A DNA stretch of 64,000 bases from Dromaius novaehollandiae (taxonomy: Eukaryota; Chordata; Aves; Casuariiformes; Dromaiidae): contig NC_088099.1 of assembly GCF_036370855.1 (NCBI RefSeq), positions 145,655,017 through 145,719,016 of the forward strand, written 5' to 3'. Made by a program: the position numbers and the translations under genes. This document shows, piece by piece, positions 14,501 to 26,700 of the stretch. The stretch's first letter is position 1. Each line of letters opens with the position of its first letter. Below the pieces are notes generated by a model. The model was not told the DNA's origin and made no database searches. It saw only the letters and a list, made by a program, of their open reading frames with translations.

Positions 14501-17500
14501 ATTCTTGGATTATCTCCTGACTTAACCTCAGAGTAAGCAAAACAGGATTCACTTTGTATGATTTTTTGATCCTTCTACTTTAAATGAAACTTGCCATATG
14601 ATCTGGATCCAAGAATACATAGGATATATCACTAGAGATAATAGCTCCTCCTTACACCCATCAAAGAGCTTAAAATATGCATCAACTTCTTTCAGCCTAA
14701 AAGCTTAAGCTATAAAGCAATTTTCACAAATGATACAAGCCCAAATAACACGGGGTGAAAAAAAACTATCAGCATTTTCTTTGTACTGAGTTCCGAGACT
14801 AGAGAAAGAGTAAGTCAAGCTCACTTAAGAATATAAAATAACTCATGCTTTTGTGTCAATAGTATTATCTTTAGTTGGTACCAATATTCTGGGCCAAAAA
14901 ATCAGACTGACTTTGAGCAGATAGAGGACTGTAAACAGAAAAAGCAGCACTGGGAAATCCCTTTCCATCTAGGGAAAAAGACTTGCTTAAACATATTTTC
15001 AGCTCACCTACCGCCACATGTAAACACAGAAAGACAATCATACCATTCTGACCGTGCGTCTTTTTCCAATGAAATAACACAACTCATTGTCCCAGCGAAA
15101 TTTAGATGTGATGCTGAAGACGCTATTTTCACCCCCTACAAGTGTAGCAAAATCTAAGAGACATTTGGCTGCTCTGCATAAGCTGCCCCCGCCCTCCAAA
15201 TTTCTTCCAGCCTGACTAACTTCTCCTATATCATCACCAGATTTGCTAGAACCCAGACCCAAACCCAGACATCAGTAGCCCCAGCTCATCCAGCCTTGAA
15301 CTTGTTACTGCAGGAAGCCTGACTCACGCCAAGTCCCTCACAGCACTCCATCCTCTCAGTTTTCTGGAAATGTTCACTCCCCAACCAGTTCAAACCAGAG
15401 GTGCCCAGGGGTTCAGGAGCAGTCCAAAATTGGACAACTACCCAAAAGCCCCAGCTGATCTACCCATACTGGATGTGTTGCATTTGGGTATACCTAGTCT
15501 TTTTGATAATTGTGGTTATGCTGTACCCCAGGCAACACTGCAGTGCAAGGTATCTGGCAAGACTGTCTCCCGCTTATCGGCTGACTTGGGTGGTACCACT
15601 TCCAGGAAAGAAGCACGTCCCTCCTCATTTGGTAACTCGCTGAAGGGTGGCCAAAGACAGATTCCTGCTCACTACTATTCTTTCTGCAAGTCTTCTCTTC
15701 AGGCATAATAGGCAAGCCCAAAATACAGAATGATTCAGAGCCCTTAGCTGCAGTAATAATGCACATTAAAATCAATGAAGGTGTTCTTTCATAGCCTATG
15801 GATTATAGCAAAAGAAAGTTTGGATCAGTTGTGGCTTAAGCCCATCTAGGTCACAGCTACTGTGGTTTTGCCCTCCAAATTGCCACTCACTTGCACCAGA
15901 ATTTTGCCCTTATGGTCAGGCAACAAGTTGGTTCTGGGAAACAATCCAGTGAAAAACATACTCATTCTTTGTTTGCAGAAATTAATCATGAGCATTAGCA
16001 CCAGTAAGTTAGTGCCAAAGGAGACAATGAGAACGTACTATTCGCACTAGGGTTGGACACTGGCAGTCCCAGATTAGGTGAGGTTACACTGGCACAGAGC
16101 TGCATCCTGAAGAGGAGGCAACTCTGCTCTTTGTGGCCCCTCAGCTACCAGGATGAGAACCTCTGTCGAAGGGGCAGGGCGAGTGGCTTGGGTACTAAGT
16201 AACCTCTGCAGCAGCTGCATCCAAATCTGACAGAGGCTATAATTCAGAGCCTAGGCACAGAATATTCCCAGCCTATTCCTAAGACCTTTTTGCTTCTGAA
16301 CATCCTCCAGAGATTCCTTGCCTAACAGCTGTTTCAAGACAACCAAATTAAACAAGTAATTAGAATCACGTTCTCTTTGTCTTCCTGTGGGGTATCTCAC
16401 AACACATTGCTGAGGGAGAAATTGTCTTCTCTGTATATTTTTTGCAGCACTGACTATATTACCTGAGATCAGTAATGTACTCTTCTGCTTTATCTAGTTG
16501 TCATAACAGAAAATATTAATAGCCCACTGCAGTATATGATCAACCTCAAAGAAGTTATTATCTTATAATTCTTTTTTGCTTCCGAAGCAATACAGAATCT
16601 CCACAACCTAAAACTCAAAGAAGTGGTTTTGCAGTCTATCATGGAAGAACACCCAAGTTTTGTACAATAGAGCACTACATGCGAGAGCACTAGAGTGTGA
16701 GCCCTGTGATTCAGAACAATAGGTATCAACAGGATCAGAAGTGCTCATCTCAAAACTTGAGGAGATTAATAGGGAAAACTGTTTCAGACAAATCAAATTT
16801 ATGCTTTGGTCTTCAGCAGCTACAAATAAAAAAAAAAGTGGATGCTCTCCCACCTGACTCTACTAGCTCAGGTCTCATTTTAAGGCCTCAAAAAAGCACA
16901 TTTCTTCCTCAAATGTCTATTGTCACATGTATAATATTACAAAAGACTGTTTTGTGGGGCTACTTGAAACACAAAATTACTTTAGATTTACTTGTCTTAT
17001 CTGAATTCATAGTCAAGTGCCTCCTCTGAAAACAACTAACACAAAAATTAAAGACATAGGATATCAATGTATGTGGAACCGATGAAAGCTAGAAGAATTG
17101 GGATGGGGAGAAGTGATATCACCCCTTTCATACACAGCATTCTAGCAGGAAACTTACTGCTACTAATTTTGAGTAAAGGATCAGACACCATAACCAGTAA
17201 CTGCAAAAGAAAATACAGTAAATCAAACACACTTCTGTCAAAATATATGAACTTAATTTTTTGCAGATGTGTTTTAATCTGAATGCCTGTTCATTAGATA
17301 CCTCTACTTCCCTCTTTGGCAGCAACAGCACCAATGAAATTTTCACTTTTTTTTCCTCACAATCACTGTGGATAAAATTCTTCAAACAGACATATGTCAA
17401 TCACATTTGGAAGGCACTGAGAAAATATTCATATTAATAATGCCAGAATAGAAATAAGGAATCCAGATAAGAGGGGTGTCTCAATGGTCTGCATTAAGAA

Positions 17501-17540
17501 AAAAAAAATCATTGGATCATTGGTCCTTTCTCTCCATCTC

Positions 17541-17683
<143 letters not shown>

Positions 17684-20049
17684 CTCTTTTGAGATCAAGG
17701 CAGCCAAAGTGAAATTTTTAAAACTACAGGCTAACAAGGCTAACATTTTTTTGAAGCCGACACACGATTTCTTCTTCTATTGTAAAACTAAAACAAAAAA
17801 GAACAGAACATTCTCCACAGAGTCTGTCAGAAATACTGACTTCATTAAGTAACTGGCATTTAGGAGGTTACGAATCAGAGCTAAATTTCACTACGCCATC
17901 AGAGTGAGAATGTAAGGGTCTTAGGGTAAACTGAAGAAAAGAATTTACATTTAATTCAGTACTTTGAGATTATTGCAGGCATGTGGCAACAAAAATCTGA
18001 AAGATTACTGCAATGTAGCTTTTGACAGATAATATTTCCTGTTGAGGCAGAACAGAAAGAACTGTAGAGCTTCAAGATTGTAATCGTTTCAAACATTTCT
18101 ATGTACAAAGTACTTTTTAAAGCAAAATATTTCTCCCCTGCAGCTCCTATCTCTTAGATGTACTGCCATCCTTCATCTTCATCCTCCCACAACTAGAAAG
18201 GAAGATAGAAATGACAAGAGAAAGTCTTCAATCTTAAAGCAAGAAAGTTTTATATATGATAGCAGGAATAAATAAAGGAATCCAATGTGCATTATGAGTT
18301 TGTGCAATTATATCAACAATAAGAGACTGTATAAGTTGATTCCTTTCCTGATTTGGCATTGCGTACATGCAGCATTTGCAAAACCATGTTACAAAACAAA
18401 TAAGAATTTATATGAGCTTTCACTGACAGATGTCTCCCAAGAAGGGTCAATGCCAGGTTGTTCTTCCTCAGCCCAGATTTGCAATCTGTTCTTATCTGAT
18501 TTAATATCTTATTGTTCTGCTGTTCAAAAGAATTATATATATTTTAAACACCAAGAAACAAGATTTGGTAAGACAAAGGCTTAGTATGAATCTGCAAAGC
18601 TGCACTGGCTCTGATCGAAGTGTATCTGTAAAGACTTTATCAAAAAGACTAAAGTTTGGGTACACTAATGCTGAATGCAACATACAACTCATACATACTG
18701 TCTAAGCTAGAGTGGTTACATCTGAAGAAATGAGTCAAAACTTACAAGGAAACAAGAGACCCAGGAAATTTCATGGATATGGTAGGTTTTGTTGATTTTT
18801 GTAGGGCTTCCTTGGGGAAAGAAGGAGGTTTTATTCAAGGTAAGAATCTAACAGAAAGAACACCAGACAAGACTGAAAGGTGTTTTTTAAGGAATGACAG
18901 TAGTTAAGCATGAGAACTACTTTTAACGAAGCCTTTGTACTTGCAGAAAAACAACTAAGGCAAAATCAAGGGCAACCTTTGTCCTCCTATCTTAAATCTT
19001 AGGAACCTCTCACAGCTAAAATTGACACCTTCTAGACAAAGATGTAAGCAATCCTTCCATCCTCACACACGGAACCTGTTTTACAGTCACATCAAGGTTG
19101 CTTTACAAGAAAAAACACACACCCACTCCTCTTCCACAGAGATTAAAACACTCTTACGGTGTTTTAATGTAAATGGGCAAGCAGGTTTGGACCAATTTCC
19201 AGAAACAGTAAGAATTAATCCACTTCCGAACTGAGTGAAAATGACAGATAAGCAAAACTTTGAAAAACAACGCCTACCAAACAAGAAAGACGTGGACCTG
19301 ATCTCAGGTGCTGACCATGCATCACCGCTACTGAGTAGGCATTCCGGGTGCTCGCTCAGCAATTCAGAAAGTCAGGGCCCGAGGATTCTGGCGTTTGAAG
19401 GAAGAAAGAAATAATCAATAAACAAAAAGCCAGTGGTTATATTTTGAACTTTCCCTCCAGTATGCCTCAAAGGTGACTTGTAACTTGTCAATGACACAAC
19501 CACTAGATACTTTCCTAAATTCAAAGGGCTCCTCAATACTTAATGCTTTCTTAGAAAAGTGTGATTCACCTTGCAGGACTCACAATATTTTTTTTCTATC
19601 TCCTGTATGTTTTTATATGTGTGTATGTGTGTATATATAAACTGCCTTTTTTCTGGAATACTTCTCTTATTTGCATAATCTGAAAAAAGTAGTCTTTGAA
19701 GAATTAATAAAGTTCCTGTCAAAACAAATCTGATCCGTACTGGTTATGAGAATTTCCTATTGAGAAGCACAAAACCACTATACGTGTTGGGTTTTCTTTA
19801 CTATGAACTGTGCCATAAAATGTAACAAATACCTGATTTATTCATCTGATACTGCTTCCACTGGTTTCCGGCGGCATCGCTGTCTTAGTGACACTGCTTG
19901 CACCGCTTGCTTTTAACTCTGCCGTTTCAAGAATGCCTTAAAATACATCACCTAAAGCTGATGGTGCATCACGAAGCACGTGCGTTACGGCCAACTACAA
20001 CCTAGCGTTTGCTTTTGGCGTTTTGGTTTGTTTTCCTCCCTTAACTGCC

Positions 20050-20760
20050 GTTAAAAAGAGCGAGACGGGAAGGCCGCACTCCGCGTTGCACCCACGGGCC
20101 CGCGGAGCGGCGAGGCCGCCGCTTCCCTCCTTCCCTCCCTCCCCCCTCCCTCCCAGCCGCCCACAGCGGGCCGCCGAGACGGGGGCCGCGGGACAGCACC
20201 TATGCCAGGCCCCGCGGTCCCATGGCCGCCCCCCGAGACAAGCCGGGCCCGGGCACGCACTGCCGGCCCAGGGCGGGCCGGCGCCGCTGTCGCACCGCTG
20301 CTGCGGCCGCAGGAAGGCCCGAGCAAGCGCTCCCCACCGCGGGCCCAGCCCCCCGCCCGCGCCCTGCGAGGAGGAGGGAGGGATGGGGGGGAGCGAGCAC
20401 GCACCTAGCCCGGGCACAGCAGGCCGCGGCGGCGCCAGCGCGCCCCGCCCCCGCCGCGCCTGCTGGGGGCGGGCGGGACAGGGCGGCACCGCGCGCCGCG
20501 TCCCCACCCGCGGCAGCCCGGCGGGAAGGAGCCCGTGCGGCCCGCAGCGCTTCCTGCCCCGGCGGGAGGGAGCGCCCCGGGCTGCCCGCCCGCCCGCCCG
20601 CTGAGGGCAGGCGGCGCGCGCGCCGGCGGCGGCGGCGGCGGAGGGGCTGCCGACCCCTGCGTGACCGTTAACGGCCGCTTCCAGCCGGACCGCTGCGAGG
20701 CCGCTGCTTCGCGCGTTGGGCCTCGTGCGCGCCGAGCGCTGCGCTGGTTTCCCCAGAGGT
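20050..20760 (-). promoter_or_regulatory. CPQ: CpG island, probable CPQ promoter
   Basis: This is an abrupt GC- and CpG-rich block in an AT-rich setting, with many GCGC, CCGC and GGCG words. GC-box (Sp1-type) sequences include GGGGGCGGG at about 20465 and GGGCGG at about 20481, with C-rich counterparts near 20345 and 20440. A (CGG)n tract lies at about 20623-20643, next to a GCGCGCGCG stretch. No TATA box is evident. It sits upstream, in transcription sense, of CPQ exon 2 and is the only CpG island in the window, so it is most simply the CPQ promoter. The very long ORFs on both strands (up to 193 codons) reflect the low density of stop codons in GC-rich DNA. Confidence 0.8.
20405..20640 (-). 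other. CPQ: Putative CPQ non-coding exon 1 (boundaries uncertain)
   Basis: CPQ exon 2 starts with an acceptor only 29 nt before the ATG, so at least one upstream non-coding exon must exist, and the CpG island is the natural place. The most plausible minus-strand donor I see is GGGCTAG|GTGCGTGC, with GT at 20404-20403. An alternative is GGCATAG|GTGCTG, with GT at 20199-20198. The transcription start is not visible, and the upper limit given is a guess within the GC-box and CGG zone. Confidence 0.3.
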
Positions 20761-23700
20761 GTGCCTGCAAAAGGCGCTTAGTTTCTTCTGTAGATAAGAT
20801 CTTAAAATACAAACGTACGTCTTAATCTGCAAACACTTAGCTTGAAGCGCTTGATTAGTGCCGTTTAAGCAGGTGCTTGCAGGTAAGCATTTAGGATCAA
20901 AGTCCTTGGTGCCTTTCCAAAATAGCTGCTGTAGCGGGGAGACGGTGAGGAATTTCCCTCTGATACACACTTCATGAACTCGCTCCCCACGGAATGGCTG
21001 TAATGCCCATGGGCTCCTCCCCAGTGTGTGGGGAGGAGGGATTTGAGAGAGGCGTTCTTGTAGGGTAACGGCCGCCCATGCCAGCCCAACCCCTCCACCT
21101 GTTTGTTTCCGGCGACTCGCTTGTATTTTTTTCACTTGTATTTTTCAGTGCTCAATCTAGATGATGAACTCTTGCAGCTGGGGCTGTGTCCTCTTCTGTA
21201 CACATCACAGAGCATTCCAGGGGGATGAAATAATACATTTATTATTAAATGATTCAAACTGCCACGGTTCTTGAGAGCTCTGATCCACTGAGGATGATGA
21301 AATAACTGTTTAAATGAAACACAGCTAAATTGTTACCAAAGAGCTTCCTGTCTATCTGTCTTATTTCCTATGGTTTCTGTATATTCTTTACTTTTCCTGT
21401 CCTATGAGCTTTGTGTCGCAGTCTGGGACTGTATCTCTGGAAGGAGGTTATACACAGTGATTAGTAGTTATCAACATGCTGCTGTAAGCCATACCAGAGA
21501 GTATTCCCTCCTCAAAGCGTAGCTGTTGCACCCTCAACGCCTTAAACCTAACCACCCATGCTAGATTTTCCTTTTTGCTTCCCATGAGAGATAGAAAGAG
21601 GTCTGCATGAGGGGGCTGATGTAAAAGTGCACTTTTAGGATTTGAATTTAGGTTTGGGGTTGATTCCCGGGAGTGATTCCTTCTCTCATTTTCTCCTATT
21701 ACAATTAAAGTATTTCCCAAAACCTCTTTCCCATTATTTTTACCTGAATTAGCTTCTTTTATTGATCCTTCCACAGTCAAGGAGTTAGAAAGATGAGTAA
21801 TAATGGGCCATCTTTTTTCACCGTCATCAAATAGTGAGAAGGATGGAGAAATCCCGGTATTGTTGTCCATAATCCCAGCTCAGAGGGAAGAGGAGAACAC
21901 TCTGCTCATCTCTTTGTTGTCTTTGCCTGAGAAGCAGTAGGTAAGGGCCAGTGAAGAGATGTAACAACACTTAGAGCTCTACCTCCCAATTCTCTTTAGC
22001 CAGCAACATGCACAAATCTGTTCCTGGGTTTGAAACGCATCAATACCCACTAGCCCGAGGAAAGGTATTTCCACCATACCGATCCTTTACATAATTTGCT
22101 CATATTTTGCATTATTCACTAAATACATAATCTATGTTTTCCTTTAGTTTGCAGCTTGAAGATTTTCAGATTACTTTTCTTCCCTCCTAGGGACTGTGAT
22201 TGTAAATCGGGGAGAGGCTGGAGCTGAGGAGACCTGTATTTCCCAGAGTTTATAAACTATACTGGGCAAACTCCTAGGCCCCATGCTGAAAGCACCCGTG
22301 TCATCCACCTCGCATACTTTTGAACTCATTAAGACTATTCAAGTGCTTGAAGTTCCACCTACACATGTATCTTTATAAGGGTGGTATAATTACAATAGCA
22401 TCAGAGTAAAGAACTTAACATTCAAGAAAGGGATTGGTTATATATGGATGTCAAAAATAAACAGAATTATCAGATTATAATTTTGTGCTTCAGGGAATAA
22501 GCCAATATCTAGTGCCTAGAAAGGGGAATGAAATCTCATGTGAGGACAGATGACACTTACCTACTGCTGAATTCTTTCACCTTCTGTTATGAATGAATCT
22601 TGAATCTCTTCCAGTGTGACAGTTTGATACAATGCTTCTCCATACATGCAGAGGGAATGACATTATTTCTCTGTGCTTTGTTTTTCTAGTCTGTTCAGAC
22701 TGCATATTTTCTGGAACAAGAACTGCTCCAGTGGTGTCCTCAACTTCACTGAAGTCTCTAAAACGCTTTTACATTAAAATAATATGAATAAATCACAAGC
22801 ATATTCACATACTAATTACTATGTAAAGTGGGGAGGGAAGAAAGTATGAGATTCCTTTGTTAAGCTGCCAGCACAGGTCCAAACACAAAAGGTGTTTGAA
22901 GTGGGAGCACACTGTACCAGCCTGAAGGAATTACCGGTATACCAGCTACCCTTCTTTATAAGCATGCTCTCAATTTTATTACATTTGTTTATTTTACTGA
23001 AGTATTTACCATTTTTCAGCTCTGTCTCCTAAGGGTCCACACTGTATTTTAGTACTACTGGAAGGTGTTTTCTTCATTTAAAGTTTCTCGTTGGTGCTTT
23101 CCATTGTAGGCAGGTAAATATGGACTGCTAATTAATGAAAAAAACCCCAGCTTTTATTTCCTTTTCCCTTCTCAGTTAAAGGAGAAGAAAAGAAATATTC
23201 TTAAGTTCCCATGAAGTGCTGTTTTTCCGCTCATCTTGGGAAAAAATGTTCAAGCTTGATCCTGGCTTCTATGTCTTTCTGTTTATATAGCCTGGCAGCA
23301 AATTAGTGCATATGGTGGGGTAAAAGGTAAGGAGATTATGAAAGAAGAACAGCAAGTAGCTGATAGCATCTAGCCTTCCACACAATTCCTGCTTTGTTTT
23401 CTGCTGTTTTATCAGAGACACTTGTTTTCATATTTCAAGAGCATAGGTAGGGAGCAGAATCTCTGAAAACCCTGTGTTGGTAGGGTGTGCTTGCTTGGAA
23501 GTCATCCTCGCTGAGACACGCGCAGTGCTCTGCAAGTTTACTGTCAGAAGTTGTCCCAAGTTGCCTCAAGTCTGCATGTATTCTCATACTGAGTTGATGC
23601 AAACCAACAAAATTTAGCCCCTCTTGCTTAAATAAAATCTCCTCTCTGAACAACACAAGCCAACATAAAGCTACCAGCAAAATGCCACCATACACATGCT

Positions 23701-26700
23701 CCAAAAACAGAGTAATGTTGGCAGTTGCAAGCCCTGGGTCCTTACTGAGCCTTCTGCTGTTACAGCCTTTGCAGTGGGGCAGGCAGCACTGGCAAAAGCA
23801 GCAGTGAACACACATGCTCCAGGGATGTGTGATGCCAGCTACTCAGAACCTGACAAAAGTTCTGGCAGCAAAACTTGCTAGTACAGACATGGTCTGGTAG
23901 TGCCAGTTCTCCTGCAGATTATGACAAGATTGTTCTGAGTGGCAGTATCTTTAACATAACCACAGAAGCATTTTTGTTAAGCACTGGTGGAAATTGTTCC
24001 CACCTGAATCTCCTTATAAACTCTGTGACTTGTGGTGTCACTGTGGGAGGACAGTGCATGGGCACTTGCTGCAACACCAGAGACCCAAAGAGCCCGTTCT
24101 ATTCCTATGGGCAGGCTTCAAGTAGCAGTTGGTCCAGCAATATACACGAAGGAGCCTTCCTTCACCCCCGTATTTACAAAGCAAAGGCATATGGATGCCT
24201 GGCATCAATTATCATATATTTGCATTAAAAACACATTAAATAATACTACTCTAAATAACTTTCCTTATGCTGAAGGAATTCAACTATAAACACTTTCCAT
24301 CTCCATGCACATTAAATATCAGCAGCTCTCTCCACAACAGGTATGTATCCTTTATTGGGATAGCATAATATCCTAATATTTTGTGATGATGAAATCCAGG
24401 TTCAAATTATTCACAGATTTGTCCCAAACAAGTTTAAATCCATAGATACTTCTAAAAATCCAAATAAAATACATCTTTTCTTCCTGGATATATGGACTGG
24501 AGTAAACGGAATCCTTTATCCCACCATGTATCAAAGCAGCCCTTTATTTGTAACTCATCAGCCGTAATGGTGAGTTCAAAGAATACCCAGAGTTATACCT
24601 GTGCAGCCTCCTGTCCAAGCATGAAAATATAATTACTCCTTCGACAGTGCCAGGGTCTGGGTTGAAGTGTGTTAAAAACACTACAGACAGTCTTCATGTA
24701 GGATAGGTGGATAAAATATGCTCCCAAAACTGAGGTGGAGGTACCGCAGAGCAGGAGTTTGATAGCTCTAGGTAAGGGCACTTTGGTCAACTGTTGTCCC
24801 GAGAAGGGGAGTGTTCCTTGAGCGGCAGATACTAGCCACAGACAGAAACTGAGTGCCAAGATAGTTTGTTGCTATCTGAACAGGTTTAGAAATGAGAAAG
24901 GTTTGTGCATGATGGGTTTTGAATGCAAAGAGATAACTCCCTATTCTGTGTAAGGGTGCAAGATTTGAGACCTAGATTTACCAATATCTCCTTCTGACTA
25001 GGTTTATCTACAAGACTCAGAATTTTGGCTGGCTGTCCAAGTCAAGTAGAAATAATATAGCATTATAGCACGTGAAAAACTGTGATTTTGCAAGACAGCC
25101 AATGTGTAACTCACTGTCAAAAGTAAATTCAGTTTTGGAGTCTAACTACTGCAGACAGTGGAAAAAGTTGTCCACCTCTTCTGATCCTCTAGTTAGAACA
25201 TGATATGATTCTTACTCAAATTTGCAGTCTTTCAGATCACCATTTGAAAGATTTGATACACATACTGAAAAGTGACATGATACACTAACAGCTTGTGTAA
25301 AATCACATATTGCTCATTTAAGAGTAGATACAGTATTTCTTAGTGGCTCTCAGATCTTCATGGACACATATCCAGGTATAGGAAAGAGCACACCAACTGC
25401 ACTAGGGAAGCATGGGCACTGACCAACGGAGAAATGGAAGAGCAGGTCTGAGGGGGAACTGAAAGAATCAAGAAAAAACAGTACTTGCATCTTAAGAATC
25501 AGCATTAAAAGTCTCAGCAGGAAAGGGTGAAGTAAAATTCTGCTTAGCCTTTAGTGATTGAATGTCTGTTATAAAAAGCACAGACTGGCAGAGAAAAGTT
25601 GATTTCTTACTGCCAGAGCTGTTACAAAAATCAAACCATGAAAAAGTCAGATGGCTGAGCACCTGTGCCCAGTTTTTGAGATGATAAAAGAAAAGCTTCA
25701 GACCCTTTGATGACTTGTCTGTAGGTATAAAATTCTCTTTTTTTCATTTTCAGGCTTTTTTTTTTTTTTGATAAAACAACTTATGAGCTGAAAAAGCAGG
25801 AAACCTTCTGCTCTTCCAACCTATGAGAAAAAAATAAAAGACCAAAACCCACTGACTGCTTTTAAAGTCTTAACAGATATTGCAATTGGAATTACTCAGT
25901 TCATTCGATTCAGTAACTACCAAAAATTTTGCCTAATAAGTAGGTTATTTTCAATAAATGCATATGCTTTAAAGTCAAAATATGTTTTTGATGAACTTTG
26001 CTCTGATGTGTCTAATATATTTTTCTTATTAAGAAGGGCTAATTTTTTGCATTCTTAATGAAATTTCAATTTTCATCAAAAAACAGATTGAAATCAATGT
26101 TTATTTACCATTTTCGTAGAACAAAATGGAAAAACTACAATATAACTTAATATATGTTAAGCTATGTAACTGTATAAATATCTAGATAGCATATGCTCCT
26201 GCACAGCAAAAAGAGGTGCCATGTTTAGTAACAAGTTAACAAGTCTTCTTCTTTACTAACCATTGAAAACCAACATTCTTTTGGAAAATAACTAAGCATA
26301 TGCAAAACATGGTAAAAGCTGGTGACTTAAATCAAGGTTTCCTGCTACTGCTTGAATTATAAGTAAAATCAGTAATTTAAATTTACTGTGACCCTCGGGG
26401 GAGCTTTTCCCCACAAGTTGCAGATAATGAAGATTTACTAGAACTGTTTTTAAAGTCTTCCACCAAAGGTATGAAGGTTACAAAGCCCCTAACCTGGAAG
26501 CAAGGCACCAGGCCAAAGAAGAGTCCTTCATTCAAGCTTTCCAGTCTGAACAGAAGTTAAAATATGCCATCGACAATCTAAGACTCAGTCCCAGAAGCTG
26601 TTCCTTCACAAGATGACTTTTTTCCTAGTCAGCATGAGCTCAGCTGGCACTGTGAGCTGGTCCAGAACGAAGTACACACTTCACTTCTTTCTTTCTCTTG

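Noticed and set aside
19995..20812. Long open frames on both strands across the CpG island (up to 193 codons)
   Set aside because: They are rich in Arg, Ala, Pro and Gly, exist in several frames at once and follow from few stop codons in GC-rich DNA. No domain or splice logic supports a protein.
23435..24228. Neighbouring ORFs of 126 (minus) and 117 (plus) codons between CPQ and SDC2
   Set aside because: Considered as a retroelement or lost gene. The residues show no reverse transcriptase, integrase or other motif that I recognise, and no repeats flank them.
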